In this document: positions 54,672 to 63,762 of the stretch, piece after piece
How positions within the stretch are numbered: the first letter of the stretch is position 1
How the letters are laid out: each line of letters opens with the position of its first letter
Assembly (NCBI RefSeq): GCF_040654195.1
Contig: NZ_JBFAHM010000002.1
Span: 586,746-650,745, forward strand
DNA: 64,000 nucleotides
Direction of reading: 5' to 3'
DNA from: Hamadaea sp013361475
Lineage (GTDB): Bacteria; Actinomycetota; Actinomycetes; Mycobacteriales; Micromonosporaceae
Position numbers and translations under genes: made by a program
Notes under the pieces: generated by a model
Seen by the model: only the letters and a program-made list of their open reading frames with translations
Databases searched by the model: none
Told to the model about the DNA's origin: nothing

Positions 54672-55051
54672 GCGGTGACACCGGCCGGGTTGTCCTGGCC
54701 GAGGTACGTGCCGTGGCCTTGCGCGACGAGGTCGCCGTCGAAGATCAGCACCTCGTTGACGACGTTTCCGCGCTGGTTGCGGTAGCTGATCACGATCGTG
54801 CTGACGCCCGCGAAGACGGCCTCGACGCTGAAGCGCAGATCGGGGATCGCCTGCAATCCCTTGCCCCAGTACGCCCGCAGCGCCTCCTTGCCGCGCAGGA
54901 CGCCACCGGTGTCGGGCAGCAGCTGTGCGGCGACCGGCGAGGTGAAGACCACGTCGTCGTGGAAGTGGGCGAGGATCGCCTCCAGATCGTGGCTGTTCCA
55001 GGCGTCCACCCAGTGGCGGCTGAACTCGGCCGCCCACTCCTTCGTGATCAT
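54668..55051 (-). CDS. SnoaL-like / NTF2-fold protein
   Basis: The protein has 127 residues. WVDAWNSHDLEAILAHFHDDVVF is the classic SnoaL-like N-terminal helix and strand, then LRGKEALRAYWGKGL and ISYRNQRGNVVNEVL complete the cone-shaped fold. Members include polyketide cyclases, isomerases and binding proteins. The ATG at 55051 is nine bases from the stop of the DUF4240 gene, so the two are probably co-transcribed. Confidence 0.82.
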   Translation of the reverse strand: MITKEWAAEFSRHWVDAWNSHDLEAILAHFHDDVVFTSPVAAQLLPDTGGVLRGKEALRAYWGKGLQAIPDLRFSVEAVFAGVSTIVISYRNQRGNVVNEVLIFDGDLVAQGHGTYLGQDNPAGVTA

Positions 55052-55060
55052 GAACCTACT

Positions 55061-55744
55061 CTACTTGCCGCCCTGGACGCGGCTTTCCAGGGCGGTGAAG
55101 AACTCCTCCTCGGACTGGCCGGACTGGGCGAGGAAGTCGGCGAACACCGCCTCCGTACGCGCGTCGCGCTCTTCGATGGGCGACAACGGGAACAGGGCAC
55201 TCACCTTGGGCAGGCGGCGCGCGTTCTCGGCCGGGTCCTCGAAGTCCCAGGACTCGCCGGACGGTTCCGGGGAGGCCTGCCCGCTCGCCCCGGCCGCCGA
55301 CAGCAGATCCTCGAAGTCGTCGCCGTCCCCGCCGGTGATCCGCTCGTACGCCTCGGCTGCGACGTAGTCGAGCAGTTCCCAGTCGGGCCAGTCGTCCTCG
55401 GCCCACTCGTGGGACGGGCGACCGGCGAGGGCGCGTACTTCGGGAACGTCGGCGAGCGCGTCCGGATCGGCGACCACCCGCTCGAACGTCTCCCGGCCCA
55501 GGCCGATCAGCCAGGACTGGAAGTACCAGAAGCCGTCGTCGGAGCAGTGCGAGTCGCAGATCGCGTACGCCGCGCCCCACATCTGCCAGGTGTCGGCGCG
55601 CTGCTTCTGCCGCTCCAACTGCAGGTCGAACTCGACCAGCTCGGCCACCGTACGCTGGGCGAGCGCCTCGGTGAGCTGCTGCGTCCGGTCGGACCCGCTC
55701 CTGTCGGCGGCCTCGACGAGATCCCAGAACGCTTCGATGTCCAC
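55061..55744 (-). CDS. DUF4240-domain protein
   Basis: The protein has 227 residues. The first half, starting MDIEAFWDLVEAA and running through TWQMWGAAYAICDSHCSDDGFWYFQSWLIGLG, matches DUF4240, a family often found with other DUF-only accessory proteins in actinomycetes. The second half is acidic and of low complexity, ending in a helical segment. GTG start at 55744: CATAGT lies six bases upstream and there is no ribosome binding site, indicating leaderless expression. Function is unknown. Confidence 0.8.
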   Translation of the reverse strand: MDIEAFWDLVEAADRSGSDRTQQLTEALAQRTVAELVEFDLQLERQKQRADTWQMWGAAYAICDSHCSDDGFWYFQSWLIGLGRETFERVVADPDALADVPEVRALAGRPSHEWAEDDWPDWELLDYVAAEAYERITGGDGDDFEDLLSAAGASGQASPEPSGESWDFEDPAENARRLPKVSALFPLSPIEERDARTEAVFADFLAQSGQSEEEFFTALESRVQGGK

Positions 55745-55962
55745 TCGCGCACTATGACACGCCTGCTGTCGCCGGAGCCGCGCGGGCCGCATCCCTTCTT
55801 CGCAAGATCATTGCGTCAGCCATGCTGCTCATTCGGGCATTCCGCCGCCTGAAACAGCTGACCGCACTTCTGGCGGCTCGGCGCAAGCACCTCCCCGGCG
55901 CCTGACGCAACGATCACGCGGGGACCACCCGCAACGGCCGCCGCTGAACCTAGAATCAACGG

Positions 55963-56490
55963 ATGCCGCTGGAAGCGCCGGACGTCCGGCACCGCGTCTC
56001 GTTCACCGCGGGCGTACGCGAGTTCCACGAGGCCGACCCGACCGGGCGTTCGCCGTTCGTCGCCGATCTCGATCCCGACCGGCTTGCCGATCCCGCCACG
56101 TTCGCCCGGTACGTCGCCAATCTGCTGGCCGCGCCGCTGGAGGAGACTCCTCGCCCGCGTGGCTGGGTGCCGGCGACGACGCTGTGGTGGATCGAGGACG
56201 GCGAGTTCGTCGGCCGCGTCGGCATCCGCCACCGGCTCACCCCGCAGCTACGCCTCGTCGGCGGGCACATCGGCTACGACGTCCGCCCGTCACGCCGACG
56301 GCAGGGGTACGCCGGGCGCATGCTGCTGGACGCACTGCCGGTCGCCGCCGCGCTGGACATCGACCCCGCCCTGCTGACCTGCGACGACACCAACATCGCC
56401 TCGCGGAAGGTGATCGAGGCCGCCGGTGGCCGGCTGTTCGAGGCCGACGGCGGCAAGCTGCGCTTCTGGGTGCCGACCCGGCTCCGGTAG
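55963..56490 (+). CDS. GNAT-family N-acetyltransferase
   Basis: The protein has 175 residues. The acetyl-CoA-binding motif A is GYDVRPSRRRQGYAGRMLLDAL (R-x-x-G-x-A core in two parts), followed by CDDTNIASRKVIEAAGGRLFE, the usual motif B of GNAT enzymes. Substrate unknown. The ATG at 55963 has TAGAAT exactly six bases upstream and no ribosome binding site, a clear leaderless pattern. Confidence 0.88.
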   Translation: MPLEAPDVRHRVSFTAGVREFHEADPTGRSPFVADLDPDRLADPATFARYVANLLAAPLEETPRPRGWVPATTLWWIEDGEFVGRVGIRHRLTPQLRLVGGHIGYDVRPSRRRQGYAGRMLLDALPVAAALDIDPALLTCDDTNIASRKVIEAAGGRLFEADGGKLRFWVPTRLR

Positions 56491-56615
56491 CCGAGCCCGT
56501 CGCCGCCGGCCAACGCCGGGAAACGGGCGCTTATGAGGTCTACCACATACACGGGCAATCTTCGTGGGGCAGAATGACGAACTAGGACTCATGATCCGTC
56601 GACCGGAAGGCCGAG

Positions 56616-57245
56616 ATGAGCGAGCCCGAGTACACCGACCTGCCGGTGAGCCCGGCCGACGCGCTGAAGTTGCTGCTCGACGGCAACGACCGGTTCGTCG
56701 GCGGTGACCTCCTGCACCCGAACCAGGACGCCGATCGGCGCGCGGTCAACGCGACCGGCCAGCGCCCGTTCGCCGTGCTGTTCGGCTGCTCCGACTCCCG
56801 GCTGGCCGCCGAGATCATCTTCGACCGGGGCCTGGGCGACCTGTTCGTCATCCGGACCGCCGGGCACGTGGTCGGCGCGGAGGTGCTGGGCAGCATCGAA
56901 TACGCGGTCGCCATGCTCGACGTGCCGCTCATCGCCGTCCTCGGCCACGACTCGTGCGGGGCGATCGGCGCGACCCTGGACTCGATCGCCGAGGGCACCA
57001 GCCCGCCCGGGTTCATCCGGGACATCGTCGAACGGGTCATGATCAGCGTGGTTCCGGTCCGCGAGCTGGCAGTGCGCGATCCGGATCTCGCGGTCACCGA
57101 GCACATCCGCTACACCGCCGACACGATCATCGAGCGTTCGTCGCTGATCGCCGAGCGGGTCGCGGAGGGCCGCTGCGCGGTCGTCGGCATGTCCTACCGC
57201 CTCGCCGAGGGCAAGGCCAGTCTGGTCACCCGGCACGGCGTCTGA
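56616..57245 (+). CDS. beta-class carbonic anhydrase
   Basis: The protein has 209 residues. LFGCSDSR supplies the first zinc Cys and the Asp/Arg dyad, and VLGHDSCGAI the zinc His and Cys, the full beta-carbonic anhydrase signature. FVIRTAGHVVGAEVLGSIEYAV is the conserved middle strand-helix. It interconverts CO2 and bicarbonate in the cytosol. The start is preceded by GGAAGG. The 125-bp upstream gap holds no other recognised element. Confidence 0.95.
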   Translation: MSEPEYTDLPVSPADALKLLLDGNDRFVGGDLLHPNQDADRRAVNATGQRPFAVLFGCSDSRLAAEIIFDRGLGDLFVIRTAGHVVGAEVLGSIEYAVAMLDVPLIAVLGHDSCGAIGATLDSIAEGTSPPGFIRDIVERVMISVVPVRELAVRDPDLAVTEHIRYTADTIIERSSLIAERVAEGRCAVVGMSYRLAEGKASLVTRHGV

Positions 57246-57263
57246 TCGCGTACCGTGGCGGCC

Positions 57264-57779
57264 ATGTCGGTCCGCCTCATCGGTGCCAATCCCGGAATGA
57301 CGGTCCGCGACGGCGACCGCCTGCTCGCGTTCGCCTCGGTCTGGCGGGTCGACTGGTCCGAGCGCGGCGCCGGGCTCGCGCTCGTCCTCTGGCACGCGGG
57401 CGCCACCCGGGTGGTCACCGGGTCGCCCGAGCTGGGCCGCTGGCTGGCCGAGGAGTTCACCCGGCATTTCCCGGAGGTACGCGGAGAGCAGTGGCCGGAT
57501 CCGGCGGTCGTCGACGCCCCGGTGGCCTGGGAACAGGATCTCGGCGTGGGGCTGCGGGCGTCCGCCGCCGACGTGACGGTCGAGATCACCGGGCCGAAGG
57601 ATCGCCGGCTCGTCCGGGACGAGGCCTTCGACCTGGGCGGCGTCCCGCATCTGCTGTCGACCGTCTACCTGCCGTGCGTCTCGGGCACGCTGACGGTCGG
57701 AGGTTCGGCCGTCACCGGCCAGACGCACGCCTACCTGGCCGACGCCGAGGTATGGTGCGCCCAGAGCGCGACCCGGTGA
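57264..57779 (+). CDS. conserved hypothetical protein
   Basis: This 171-residue protein has alternating beta strands (RLIGANPGMTV, LLAFASVWRVDW, VTVEITGPKD, GTLTVGGSAV) and no membrane segment. I do not recognise a function. The ATG at 57264 was chosen because TACCGT lies seven bases upstream; a GTG at 57255 in the same frame is the alternative. Its last 49 bp overlap the convergent gene. Confidence 0.6.
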   Translation: MSVRLIGANPGMTVRDGDRLLAFASVWRVDWSERGAGLALVLWHAGATRVVTGSPELGRWLAEEFTRHFPEVRGEQWPDPAVVDAPVAWEQDLGVGLRASAADVTVEITGPKDRRLVRDEAFDLGGVPHLLSTVYLPCVSGTLTVGGSAVTGQTHAYLADAEVWCAQSATR

Positions 57780-58786
57780 TCCTCGTCGGTGACGTAGAGC
57801 GATGAGCCGTCCAGTTCCGCGACGCCTTCGACGTGGTGCAGCGGCGCGAGATCGGCCACCAAGACCGGCTTGACCTCGACCGGCCGGTCGCCGGGCAGGG
57901 TGAACCGCAGATGCGCGCAGGTCGCGTCGCGGGCCTGCGGGTGCTCCTCGATCAGGACCGAGTTCTTGCCGAGCGCGTCGATCGAGCCGACGATCACGTC
58001 GTACTCCCCCGGCACGCCCGGACGCGGCGCCAGGGCGCGTACGCCCAGCGGGCCGGGCCCGACGCCGGTCAACGCGTACACGGCGACGACCGACAGCGGC
58101 ACAGGCGTTTCGCCGAACATGCCGGGGATCCCCTCGATCTCGACGAGGAGTGGCTCCCCGGCGGTCGAGACCGGCCACCGCAGGCCCAGCAACAGGGTGC
58201 CGGCCGGAGTGAAGGCGGCGCCCTCCACGTTGATCGGATGATCACCCGTACGCAGGTCGCCCACCCACTGCTTGGCCTTGGCCTCGCCCCGGCGGCGGGT
58301 CTGCTCGATGAACGTCGCGTGCACCCGATCGGCGGGCGGCTCGGGCGCGGCCGGATGACCCGCCTCGGCGAGCCGGCGCAACGCCTCGTTGACCAGCCGA
58401 TGCAGGGTGAACCGGTGCCGCACGACCTGCAGTCGCGGCGCCAGGCTTTCGGCGAACCGGGCGACGAAGGCCCGCTTCGGGCGTAGCGGGCCGGACTTGG
58501 AGCCGAAATGCGAGCCGATCACGTAGACCCAGCCGTCGTGCCGGGCCAGCGCCTCGCCGTCCTCGGTGCGGCCGGTGTGTGTACCGGCGATCGCGGGCAG
58601 GTGCCGAGCGTGCCAGCCGTCGTCGCCCACGGCGAGCACGGCCAGGCAGTCCTCCACCGGACCCTCGTCGAGGACCGTCCAGTACGCCGCCCGCGCGCCC
58701 AGCGCGGCGAGGATCTCCGGCGATTCGACACGCAGCAGGTCACTGGCCTCGTTCCCGGCCACCGAGAGGTCTACCAGCCGCTTCAT
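57731..58786 (-). CDS. hypothetical beta-rich protein, possible propeller
   Basis: The protein has 351 residues. It has repeated short strand segments such as AYWTVLDEGPVEDCLAVLAVGDDGW, WVYVIGSHFGSKSG, GDHPINVEGAAFTPAGTLLLGLRWP and SLYVTDEDHRVALW. This pattern is typical of beta-propellers that sense or bind small molecules (DUF3616-like). Function unknown. ATG at 58786 with GGAG four bases upstream; TACCCT seven bases upstream is an alternative leaderless signal, and a GTG at 58804 is possible. Confidence 0.55.
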   Translation of the reverse strand: MKRLVDLSVAGNEASDLLRVESPEILAALGARAAYWTVLDEGPVEDCLAVLAVGDDGWHARHLPAIAGTHTGRTEDGEALARHDGWVYVIGSHFGSKSGPLRPKRAFVARFAESLAPRLQVVRHRFTLHRLVNEALRRLAEAGHPAAPEPPADRVHATFIEQTRRRGEAKAKQWVGDLRTGDHPINVEGAAFTPAGTLLLGLRWPVSTAGEPLLVEIEGIPGMFGETPVPLSVVAVYALTGVGPGPLGVRALAPRPGVPGEYDVIVGSIDALGKNSVLIEEHPQARDATCAHLRFTLPGDRPVEVKPVLVADLAPLHHVEGVAELDGSSLYVTDEDHRVALWAHHTSASAR

Positions 58787-58899
58787 GATCTCCAGGGTAG
58801 CCACGGCAAGAAAGTCACCTGCCGTACGTGCGTTGTTCAGGTCGAGCCGGATACCCTGCTCCTGGCGTCGCCCGGCGACGTTTTGACCACGCCGACCGA

Positions 58900-59739
58900 A
58901 TGAGTTCCGTGCATCACGCCAATCACTACTACGGGCACTCGCGCATCCTGGCCCGCTACTGCGGACTGGACGACGGCGACTTCCCGCGCATCCACGGCTA
59001 TCTGCAGCACGGCTGGAACATCGGCGACGGCATGGCCCCCGACCACGACTTCGTGCCGGGTGTGCCGCTACTCGTGTGGTCCGAACGCACCCGCCGCCGC
59101 GCCTGGTCGCTCGGCCGGCATACGGCGTACGCCCTCGGCGCGCCCTGGGCGTATCTGGTGCGGATGATGCCCGACGAGCCGGCGGAACCGCGCCGGGGCA
59201 CCATCTGGTACCCGTTTCACGGCTGGGAGGGCCAGGACGTCCTCGGCGACCACAGCCGCCTGATCGCGCAGATCCAGCTGACCGAGCCCGGCCCGGTGAC
59301 CATCTGCCTGTACTGGCAGGAGTACCAGTCACGGCGGCTGCGGCGGCGCTACGAGCAGGCCGGGTTCCGGGTGATCTGCCACGGCTACCGGGGCGACCGG
59401 TGGGGCAACCAAGATCCGGAGTTCCTCTATCGGCAGCTCAGCGAGCAACGCCGTCATCTGCGCGTCGCGTCGAACCGGCTGTCGACGGCGGTGTTCTATG
59501 GAACCCTCGCGGGCTGCGAACCGGCCGTCTACGGCGACCCGATGCATCTCCAGCGGGAGAACCCGGTCTACGGCGGGCAGGCGCGGGTCCGTCGGGAATG
59601 GCCCGACCTGCACGGGGAACAGATCGACGTCGGGGTGGCCCGCGCGGCGGCCGTCGCCGAACTGGGCGCCGACCGGCTGCTGGACCCGGCGGAGATGCGC
59701 TGGCTGCTGCGCTGGCCGACAGAAAAGGCGGATCGATGA
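58900..59739 (+). CDS. probable surface-polysaccharide biosynthesis protein
   Basis: The product is 279 residues. HHANHYYGHSRILARYCG ... RIHGYLQHGWNIGDG, then LLVWSERTRRRAWSLG and later VFYGTLAGCEPAVYGDPMHL, resembles GT-B-fold proteins of capsule or LPS-type polysaccharide synthesis, where the final segment lies near the nucleotide-sugar site. The assignment to a specific transferase is not possible. ATG at 58900; no clear ribosome binding site. The stop overlaps the ATG of the next gene (ATGA), so the two proteins are made together. Confidence 0.55.
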   Translation: MSSVHHANHYYGHSRILARYCGLDDGDFPRIHGYLQHGWNIGDGMAPDHDFVPGVPLLVWSERTRRRAWSLGRHTAYALGAPWAYLVRMMPDEPAEPRRGTIWYPFHGWEGQDVLGDHSRLIAQIQLTEPGPVTICLYWQEYQSRRLRRRYEQAGFRVICHGYRGDRWGNQDPEFLYRQLSEQRRHLRVASNRLSTAVFYGTLAGCEPAVYGDPMHLQRENPVYGGQARVRREWPDLHGEQIDVGVARAAAVAELGADRLLDPAEMRWLLRWPTEKADR

Positions 59740-61109
59740 CCCACCCGCTCGGCGGCGAGCTGCTCGCCTACTCCGATCTCGACGGTACGCACGGCGCCGG
59801 TCCGGCGCGCGGGGCGGCACTCGCGACGCTCGCGCTCGCGGCCCGTGGGCGGGTGCTGGTCGCCGGACCGCACGATCCCGGGCTGATCGACGCGATCCTC
59901 GAATCGACCGGCGCGGACCAGCTGACCGTGCTCGTCCGCGCCCGGCCCGACGCCGAAACACTGGCCGCCCGCTATCCGGCCGCGACCGTCTACTCCGGTG
60001 ACCTGTTCGCGCTGGACGCCTCGTTGGACGGCGACATCGCGTACGACACGGTCGTGGCGCTGGCCGGGCTCGACCGGCTCACAGGACCGGAGACGGACCG
60101 CCCGGAGTGGACCGAGGTGCTGGACCGCCTGACCCGGCGACTGCGGCCGGACGGCGTACTGCTGCTGGGCATGACCAACCCGCTCGGGGTGCACTGGTTG
60201 ACCGCGCCACCCGAGCCGCCGGCCGATCAGGACTGGGCCGAAGACCTCGGCGGACCCGGGTTCGACGCCATCCTCGGCGCGCTCGGCCGGCCGGTCGTCC
60301 GGGCGTACGGGGGTTTTCCGTCGCCGGTCGAGCCGGCCGTCCTGATCGGATCGGACACCCCGGACAGTGGTGTGTTGCAGGCGGCGCTCCGGCGGACCAG
60401 CCCTCCTCCGGGCGCGCTCGCCGATCCGGGCCAGGTCGCCGCCCGCGCCCTGCGCAGCCAGGCGGCGATGCCGGTCGCAGCGGCGTGGTTCCTCGTCGCG
60501 GGCGCCACTGCGGACGCGGACCTGCCCACGTCGGTGCCGGACTCAGCCGGCCCCGCTGGGCGTACCCTCGAGGAATCGATCAGCGAGGCCGCCGCGAAGC
60601 GCGACCTTCCCGCGGTCCGTGACTTGGTGCAGGCGTGGCAGCGGGGACCCGCCGGCGTGCCCGCGGACCAAGTGATCGTCGAGCCGTCCGGGCTGACCGC
60701 GCTGAGCGCGGGCGACGAGCCGATCGAGGCCTTGCGGCGGCTCGCGGCCTTCCTGACGCGCAACGGGTACGCGCACGCCTGGCCGGCCGAAGGCGTGACC
60801 GACCTGACGGTGGCGCTGGCCGCGATGGCCGGGATCGAGCTGCACCCGGCGGACGTGCCGCCCGGCGAGCCGGTCCAGACCTGGCACGACCTGGTGAGCG
60901 AACGCGACGACCTGGCGCGCCTGCTGGCCGAGACCCAGGCGCAACGGGCCGCCTACCAGCAGCTGGCCGACGAGCGCGCGCAGAAACTCCGCGAGACGCT
61001 GCACCTGGTCGAGCTGCTGAGCACCTCCGGACCGGCACGCATGGGCCGCGCCTTCGTCGGCGGAGTACGCGTGGCGCGCCGGACCGCTCGCCGCTTCCGC
61101 CTCCGCTGA
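59736..61109 (+). CDS. methyltransferase-like protein with C-terminal coiled coil
   Basis: The protein has 457 residues. The N-terminal half looks like a Rossmann methyltransferase: G-R-V-L-V-A-G-P-H-D-P-G (degenerate motif I), then L-R-P-D-G-V-L-L-L-G-M-T-N-P. Residues ~390-430 form a coiled coil (ERDDLARLLAETQAQRAAYQ), and the C-terminus is basic. The AdoMet glycine loop is weak, so activity is uncertain. Coupled to the preceding polysaccharide-type gene, it may modify or scaffold glycan synthesis at the membrane. Confidence 0.55.
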   Translation: MTHPLGGELLAYSDLDGTHGAGPARGAALATLALAARGRVLVAGPHDPGLIDAILESTGADQLTVLVRARPDAETLAARYPAATVYSGDLFALDASLDGDIAYDTVVALAGLDRLTGPETDRPEWTEVLDRLTRRLRPDGVLLLGMTNPLGVHWLTAPPEPPADQDWAEDLGGPGFDAILGALGRPVVRAYGGFPSPVEPAVLIGSDTPDSGVLQAALRRTSPPPGALADPGQVAARALRSQAAMPVAAAWFLVAGATADADLPTSVPDSAGPAGRTLEESISEAAAKRDLPAVRDLVQAWQRGPAGVPADQVIVEPSGLTALSAGDEPIEALRRLAAFLTRNGYAHAWPAEGVTDLTVALAAMAGIELHPADVPPGEPVQTWHDLVSERDDLARLLAETQAQRAAYQQLADERAQKLRETLHLVELLSTSGPARMGRAFVGGVRVARRTARRFRLR

Positions 61110-61148
61110 CCCCGTGATCCGGCGGCAACAGGCGCTATCGCCGCAGTC

Positions 61149-61173
61149 GGCCGGCCCGCAGTGCGGACCGGCC
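61149..61173. terminator. hairpin between convergent genes
   Basis: GGCCGGCCCGC (61149-61159) and GCGGACCGGCC (61163-61173) pair with one mismatch around AGT. It lies between the stop at 61109 and the convergent stop at 61181, so it can act on both transcripts. Confidence 0.7.
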
Positions 61174-61180
61174 GTGCGGA

Positions 61181-62431
61181 TCAGCAGCTGGTGACGACGG
61201 CGAAGACGCCCGCCGAGGTCTCCTTCAGAGTTGTGACCGTGGAGTCACCCAGGCCCAGGTAGGCCAGGGTGCCCTTCGCGTAGTAGGGGTTGTACGGGTC
61301 GACGCCGTAGCTGGTGGCCCGGCCTGCGGTCTTGTGCTGCAGGTTCGTCGCCGAGCCGCAGAACAGACCCGAAGTCGGCGACGCGCTCGGGCTGGGGCTC
61401 GGCGACGAGGTCGCCGTCGTGGTCGGTGAGGCGGTCGGGGTTCCCGTCCGGCTCACCCGCCGGTTGTTGGCGAAGAAGAAGCTCGCCAGGTACGCCGGGT
61501 AGTTGATGCTGTTGGTGCTGATGTAGCTGCTTCCCGACCCGCCGCCCGCCGGCCAGTTGTGGCCGAGGCCGGTGTTCTGAATGACCGAGACCCGGGGGCC
61601 CTGGGCGTCGGAGTAGAGCGTGCCGCTGCCCGCCGTGTTGGTTCCGGCCAGCCCGCTGAGGCTGAACGTCGACGTGGTTGCGGCGCCGTAGATGCCGGCC
61701 ATGATCTGGCCGTTGAGGGTGTTGTAGCCGGGTGCGACCGTCGTGTCGTTGCTGCCGTAGACGACCGAGGTCAGCTGGGTGGTGAAGCCCGCGGTCGAGG
61801 AGCCGGCGAACTGCTTGCAGACCGAGGTGCCCGTCGACTGGTTGGTGGCGACCGACGAAATCTGACCGGAGGTCGTGCCCACAGTCGGTCCGGCGTTGAT
61901 GCCGATGCCGGCGAAGATGTCGGGCGCGAGGCATCCCATGACCATCGTCTCGCCGCCGCCGGACGACAGACCCGACAGGTACACCTGGTTGGCGTCGAGG
62001 TTGAGGGAGGTACGCCCGAGCAGGGCGCTGACGAGGTTCAACAGGTCGTCGTCGTGCCGGCCGGGATTGCTGCGGCTGTGGTTGGTGTCGTAGTAGTCCC
62101 AGCAGCCGGCGATGACGCCGCCGTTCGGCGCCGCCGGCAGGGCGACGACCATGCCGTACTGGTCGGCGGTGCCGGCCCAGTTGGCCCCAGTCTGCAGGTT
62201 GGCGTTGGTTTGAACGCAGCCGTGCAGGCTGATCATGAGAGCGCGCTTGCCGTCCAGCTGTCCGGCGGTGGACGGCGTGTAGAGGCGGACGTTCATGCCC
62301 GCGATGGTTTCGCTGGTCCACGCGCCGGCAGCGGTGGCGGTCTGCTGCTGCGCGAGGGCGACCAGGACTCCCACGATCATGACGGCGACGAGGCTCAGGA
62401 CGGTTGTTGTTCGGCTACGGCGGATCGGCAT
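61181..62431 (-). CDS. secreted PHB-depolymerase-family esterase with C-terminal binding module
   Basis: The protein has 416 residues. A Sec signal peptide (residues 1-35, ending TATAAGA) is followed by an esterase domain with LMISLHGCVQT (oxyanion), QVYLSGLSSGGGET (nucleophile GxSxG), and a late GLGHNWP with the catalytic His. A Pro/Thr/Ser linker (TGTPTASPTT and on) leads to a ~60-residue module starting FCGSATNLQHKTAGRA, typical of extracellular PHB depolymerase/feruloyl-type esterases. Start ATG 62431 with GGAGGTG immediately upstream. It probably degrades polyesters or plant cell-wall esters. Confidence 0.85.
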   Translation of the reverse strand: MPIRRSRTTTVLSLVAVMIVGVLVALAQQQTATAAGAWTSETIAGMNVRLYTPSTAGQLDGKRALMISLHGCVQTNANLQTGANWAGTADQYGMVVALPAAPNGGVIAGCWDYYDTNHSRSNPGRHDDDLLNLVSALLGRTSLNLDANQVYLSGLSSGGGETMVMGCLAPDIFAGIGINAGPTVGTTSGQISSVATNQSTGTSVCKQFAGSSTAGFTTQLTSVVYGSNDTTVAPGYNTLNGQIMAGIYGAATTSTFSLSGLAGTNTAGSGTLYSDAQGPRVSVIQNTGLGHNWPAGGGSGSSYISTNSINYPAYLASFFFANNRRVSRTGTPTASPTTTATSSPSPSPSASPTSGLFCGSATNLQHKTAGRATSYGVDPYNPYYAKGTLAYLGLGDSTVTTLKETSAGVFAVVTSC

Positions 62432-62594
62432 GGCACCTCCATCCAGAATTCCGATGAGGAAGCTGGATCGCACTGCGCCAATCGGGCAAGTCTGGCAAAG
62501 CGCATCGCTTCCCGAACGTCACGCTACGAGAGGAAACACACGGGAAACATGTTGATGAATGCAACTTTTCCAGGAAGCGATATGGAGGTGCCAT
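62430..62594. repeat. 13-bp inverted repeat including an esterase start signal
   Basis: ATGGCACCTCCAT (62430-62442) and ATGGAGGTGCCAT (62582-62594) are exact inverse complements 139 bp apart. The first covers the ribosome binding site and start codon of the esterase gene on the minus strand. The 306-bp gap 62432-62737 contains no convincing gene, only this repeat and a moderately AT-rich stretch. Confidence 0.6.
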
Positions 62595-62737
62595 ACATCG
62601 CTCATGGTCTCCCCCACCGAGCCGTACGCCCACGGAACTTGCACAGCCAGATCGCCGCGCTCACCTGCAGCCCGCGAACCCGTCTCCGGCACGCGCGCCG
62701 GCTCGACAGCACCAACATGGGCGCGCGACGGCGGGCG

Positions 62738-63064
62738 TCACGTCTCATCGGCATCCGACTTGGCGCGGAGGGATTCCTGATAGATCTCGGCGTAGGTGCG
62801 CGAATCCTTGATCAGATCGTCGCAGAAGGCGGCGACGTCGGTGCCGATGAGTTCCACTACACCCTTGCCGGCGGCAACGCCCTCCTCGAAGAAGTCCACG
62901 ATCCCCGGCAGCAGGCGTCCGTCCGCCAGATCAACCGGACCGACCTTGAACAAGTACTTCTGCATCTCCTCGTACACGATCCGGTAGTCCGGTGGCAGCG
63001 CCTTGACCCGGGCCACATGCGCCCGCCACTGCCGCTTGCCTTCGATGATGTCCTGGATGCCCAC
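62738..63064 (-). CDS. DUF1048-family protein
   Basis: The protein has 108 residues. It matches the DUF1048 pattern: KRQWRAHVARVKALPPDYRIVYEEMQKYLF, then GVVELIGTDVAAFCDDLI. DUF1048 proteins typically sit next to PadR regulators and are thought to act in the cytosol; function is unknown. GTG start one base after the upstream stop. It is the third gene of the PadR-DUF1048-DUF1048 operon and a diverged duplicate of the second. Confidence 0.88.
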   Translation of the reverse strand: MGIQDIIEGKRQWRAHVARVKALPPDYRIVYEEMQKYLFKVGPVDLADGRLLPGIVDFFEEGVAAGKGVVELIGTDVAAFCDDLIKDSRTYAEIYQESLRAKSDADET

Positions 63065-63065
63065 G

Positions 63066-63422
63066 TCAACCTCCCAGCCGGCTCAGTTTGCGGGCCACGT
63101 TGCGGTTCAACTGTTCGCGCCACCGATCGCGATAGGTCCGGGCACCTTGCCCGCCTGCCAACGCCGTGCAGAATCCGCCGACGTCATCGCCGAAGACCTC
63201 GTCCACGCCTTGCCCGTCCGCGGATGCCTCTTCGAGAAGCGCCAACGCGGCGTCGGCGATGGGCGTCAAGTTGCGGCCACTGAAATCCCCGAATGGGAAG
63301 AGGTGACCTTTGACCTGCTCCCATACCTGTTGGTAGTCCGCAGGTAACGCCGCAGCGCGGGCTTCGAACGCCTTCCACTGCCGCGTGAGATCGCTGCCGG
63401 TGACTCTTTCCCAGAAGTTCAT
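63066..63422 (-). CDS. DUF1048-family protein
   Basis: The protein has 118 residues with the pattern RQWKAFEARAAALPADYQQVWEQVKGHLFPFG and then GVDEVFGDDVGGFCTAL, so it is a paralog of the following gene. The ATG at 63422 overlaps the stop of the PadR gene by 4 bp and has AAGGAGGGCGGGAG upstream. Tandem DUF1048 copies behind PadR are a recurring arrangement in Gram-positive bacteria. Confidence 0.88.
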   Translation of the reverse strand: MNFWERVTGSDLTRQWKAFEARAAALPADYQQVWEQVKGHLFPFGDFSGRNLTPIADAALALLEEASADGQGVDEVFGDDVGGFCTALAGGQGARTYRDRWREQLNRNVARKLSRLGG

Positions 63423-63745
63423 CTCCCGCCCTCCTTAAGACTGTCGATGCGCGACGAGACGTACTGCCATTTCGCCCAGAACTTCGCGAGCTCCTGACGC
63501 CCGGCGTCGTTGAGGGCATAGAACTTGCGTGGCGGGCCGACCTCGGATGGCCGTTTCGTCACGTCGACCAGTCCGTTGCGCTCCAGCCGCAGCAAGATCG
63601 TGTACACCGTGCCTTCGACGACGTCGGTGAAGCCGAGGTCGTTCAGCCGGCGGGTGATGGCGTACCCGTAGGTCTCCTCGCCGCCGATGATGTGCAGCAC
63701 GCAACCCTCGAGCGTGCCCTTCAGCATCTCCGTCAAGTCATCCAC
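63419..63745 (-). CDS. PadR-family transcriptional regulator
   Basis: The protein has 108 residues, with the PadR winged helix LKGTLEGCVLHIIGGEETYGYAITRRLNDLGF, VVEGTVYTILLRLERNGLV and PPRKFYALNDAGRQEL. The short C-terminal helix places it in the small PadR subfamily-2. GTG start with GGAGGA upstream. Repeated GTACC elements just upstream suggest autorepression. The operon also encodes two DUF1048 proteins. Confidence 0.92.
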   Translation of the reverse strand: MDDLTEMLKGTLEGCVLHIIGGEETYGYAITRRLNDLGFTDVVEGTVYTILLRLERNGLVDVTKRPSEVGPPRKFYALNDAGRQELAKFWAKWQYVSSRIDSLKEGGR

Positions 63746-63762
63746 CGCAGGTCCTCCGGCTC

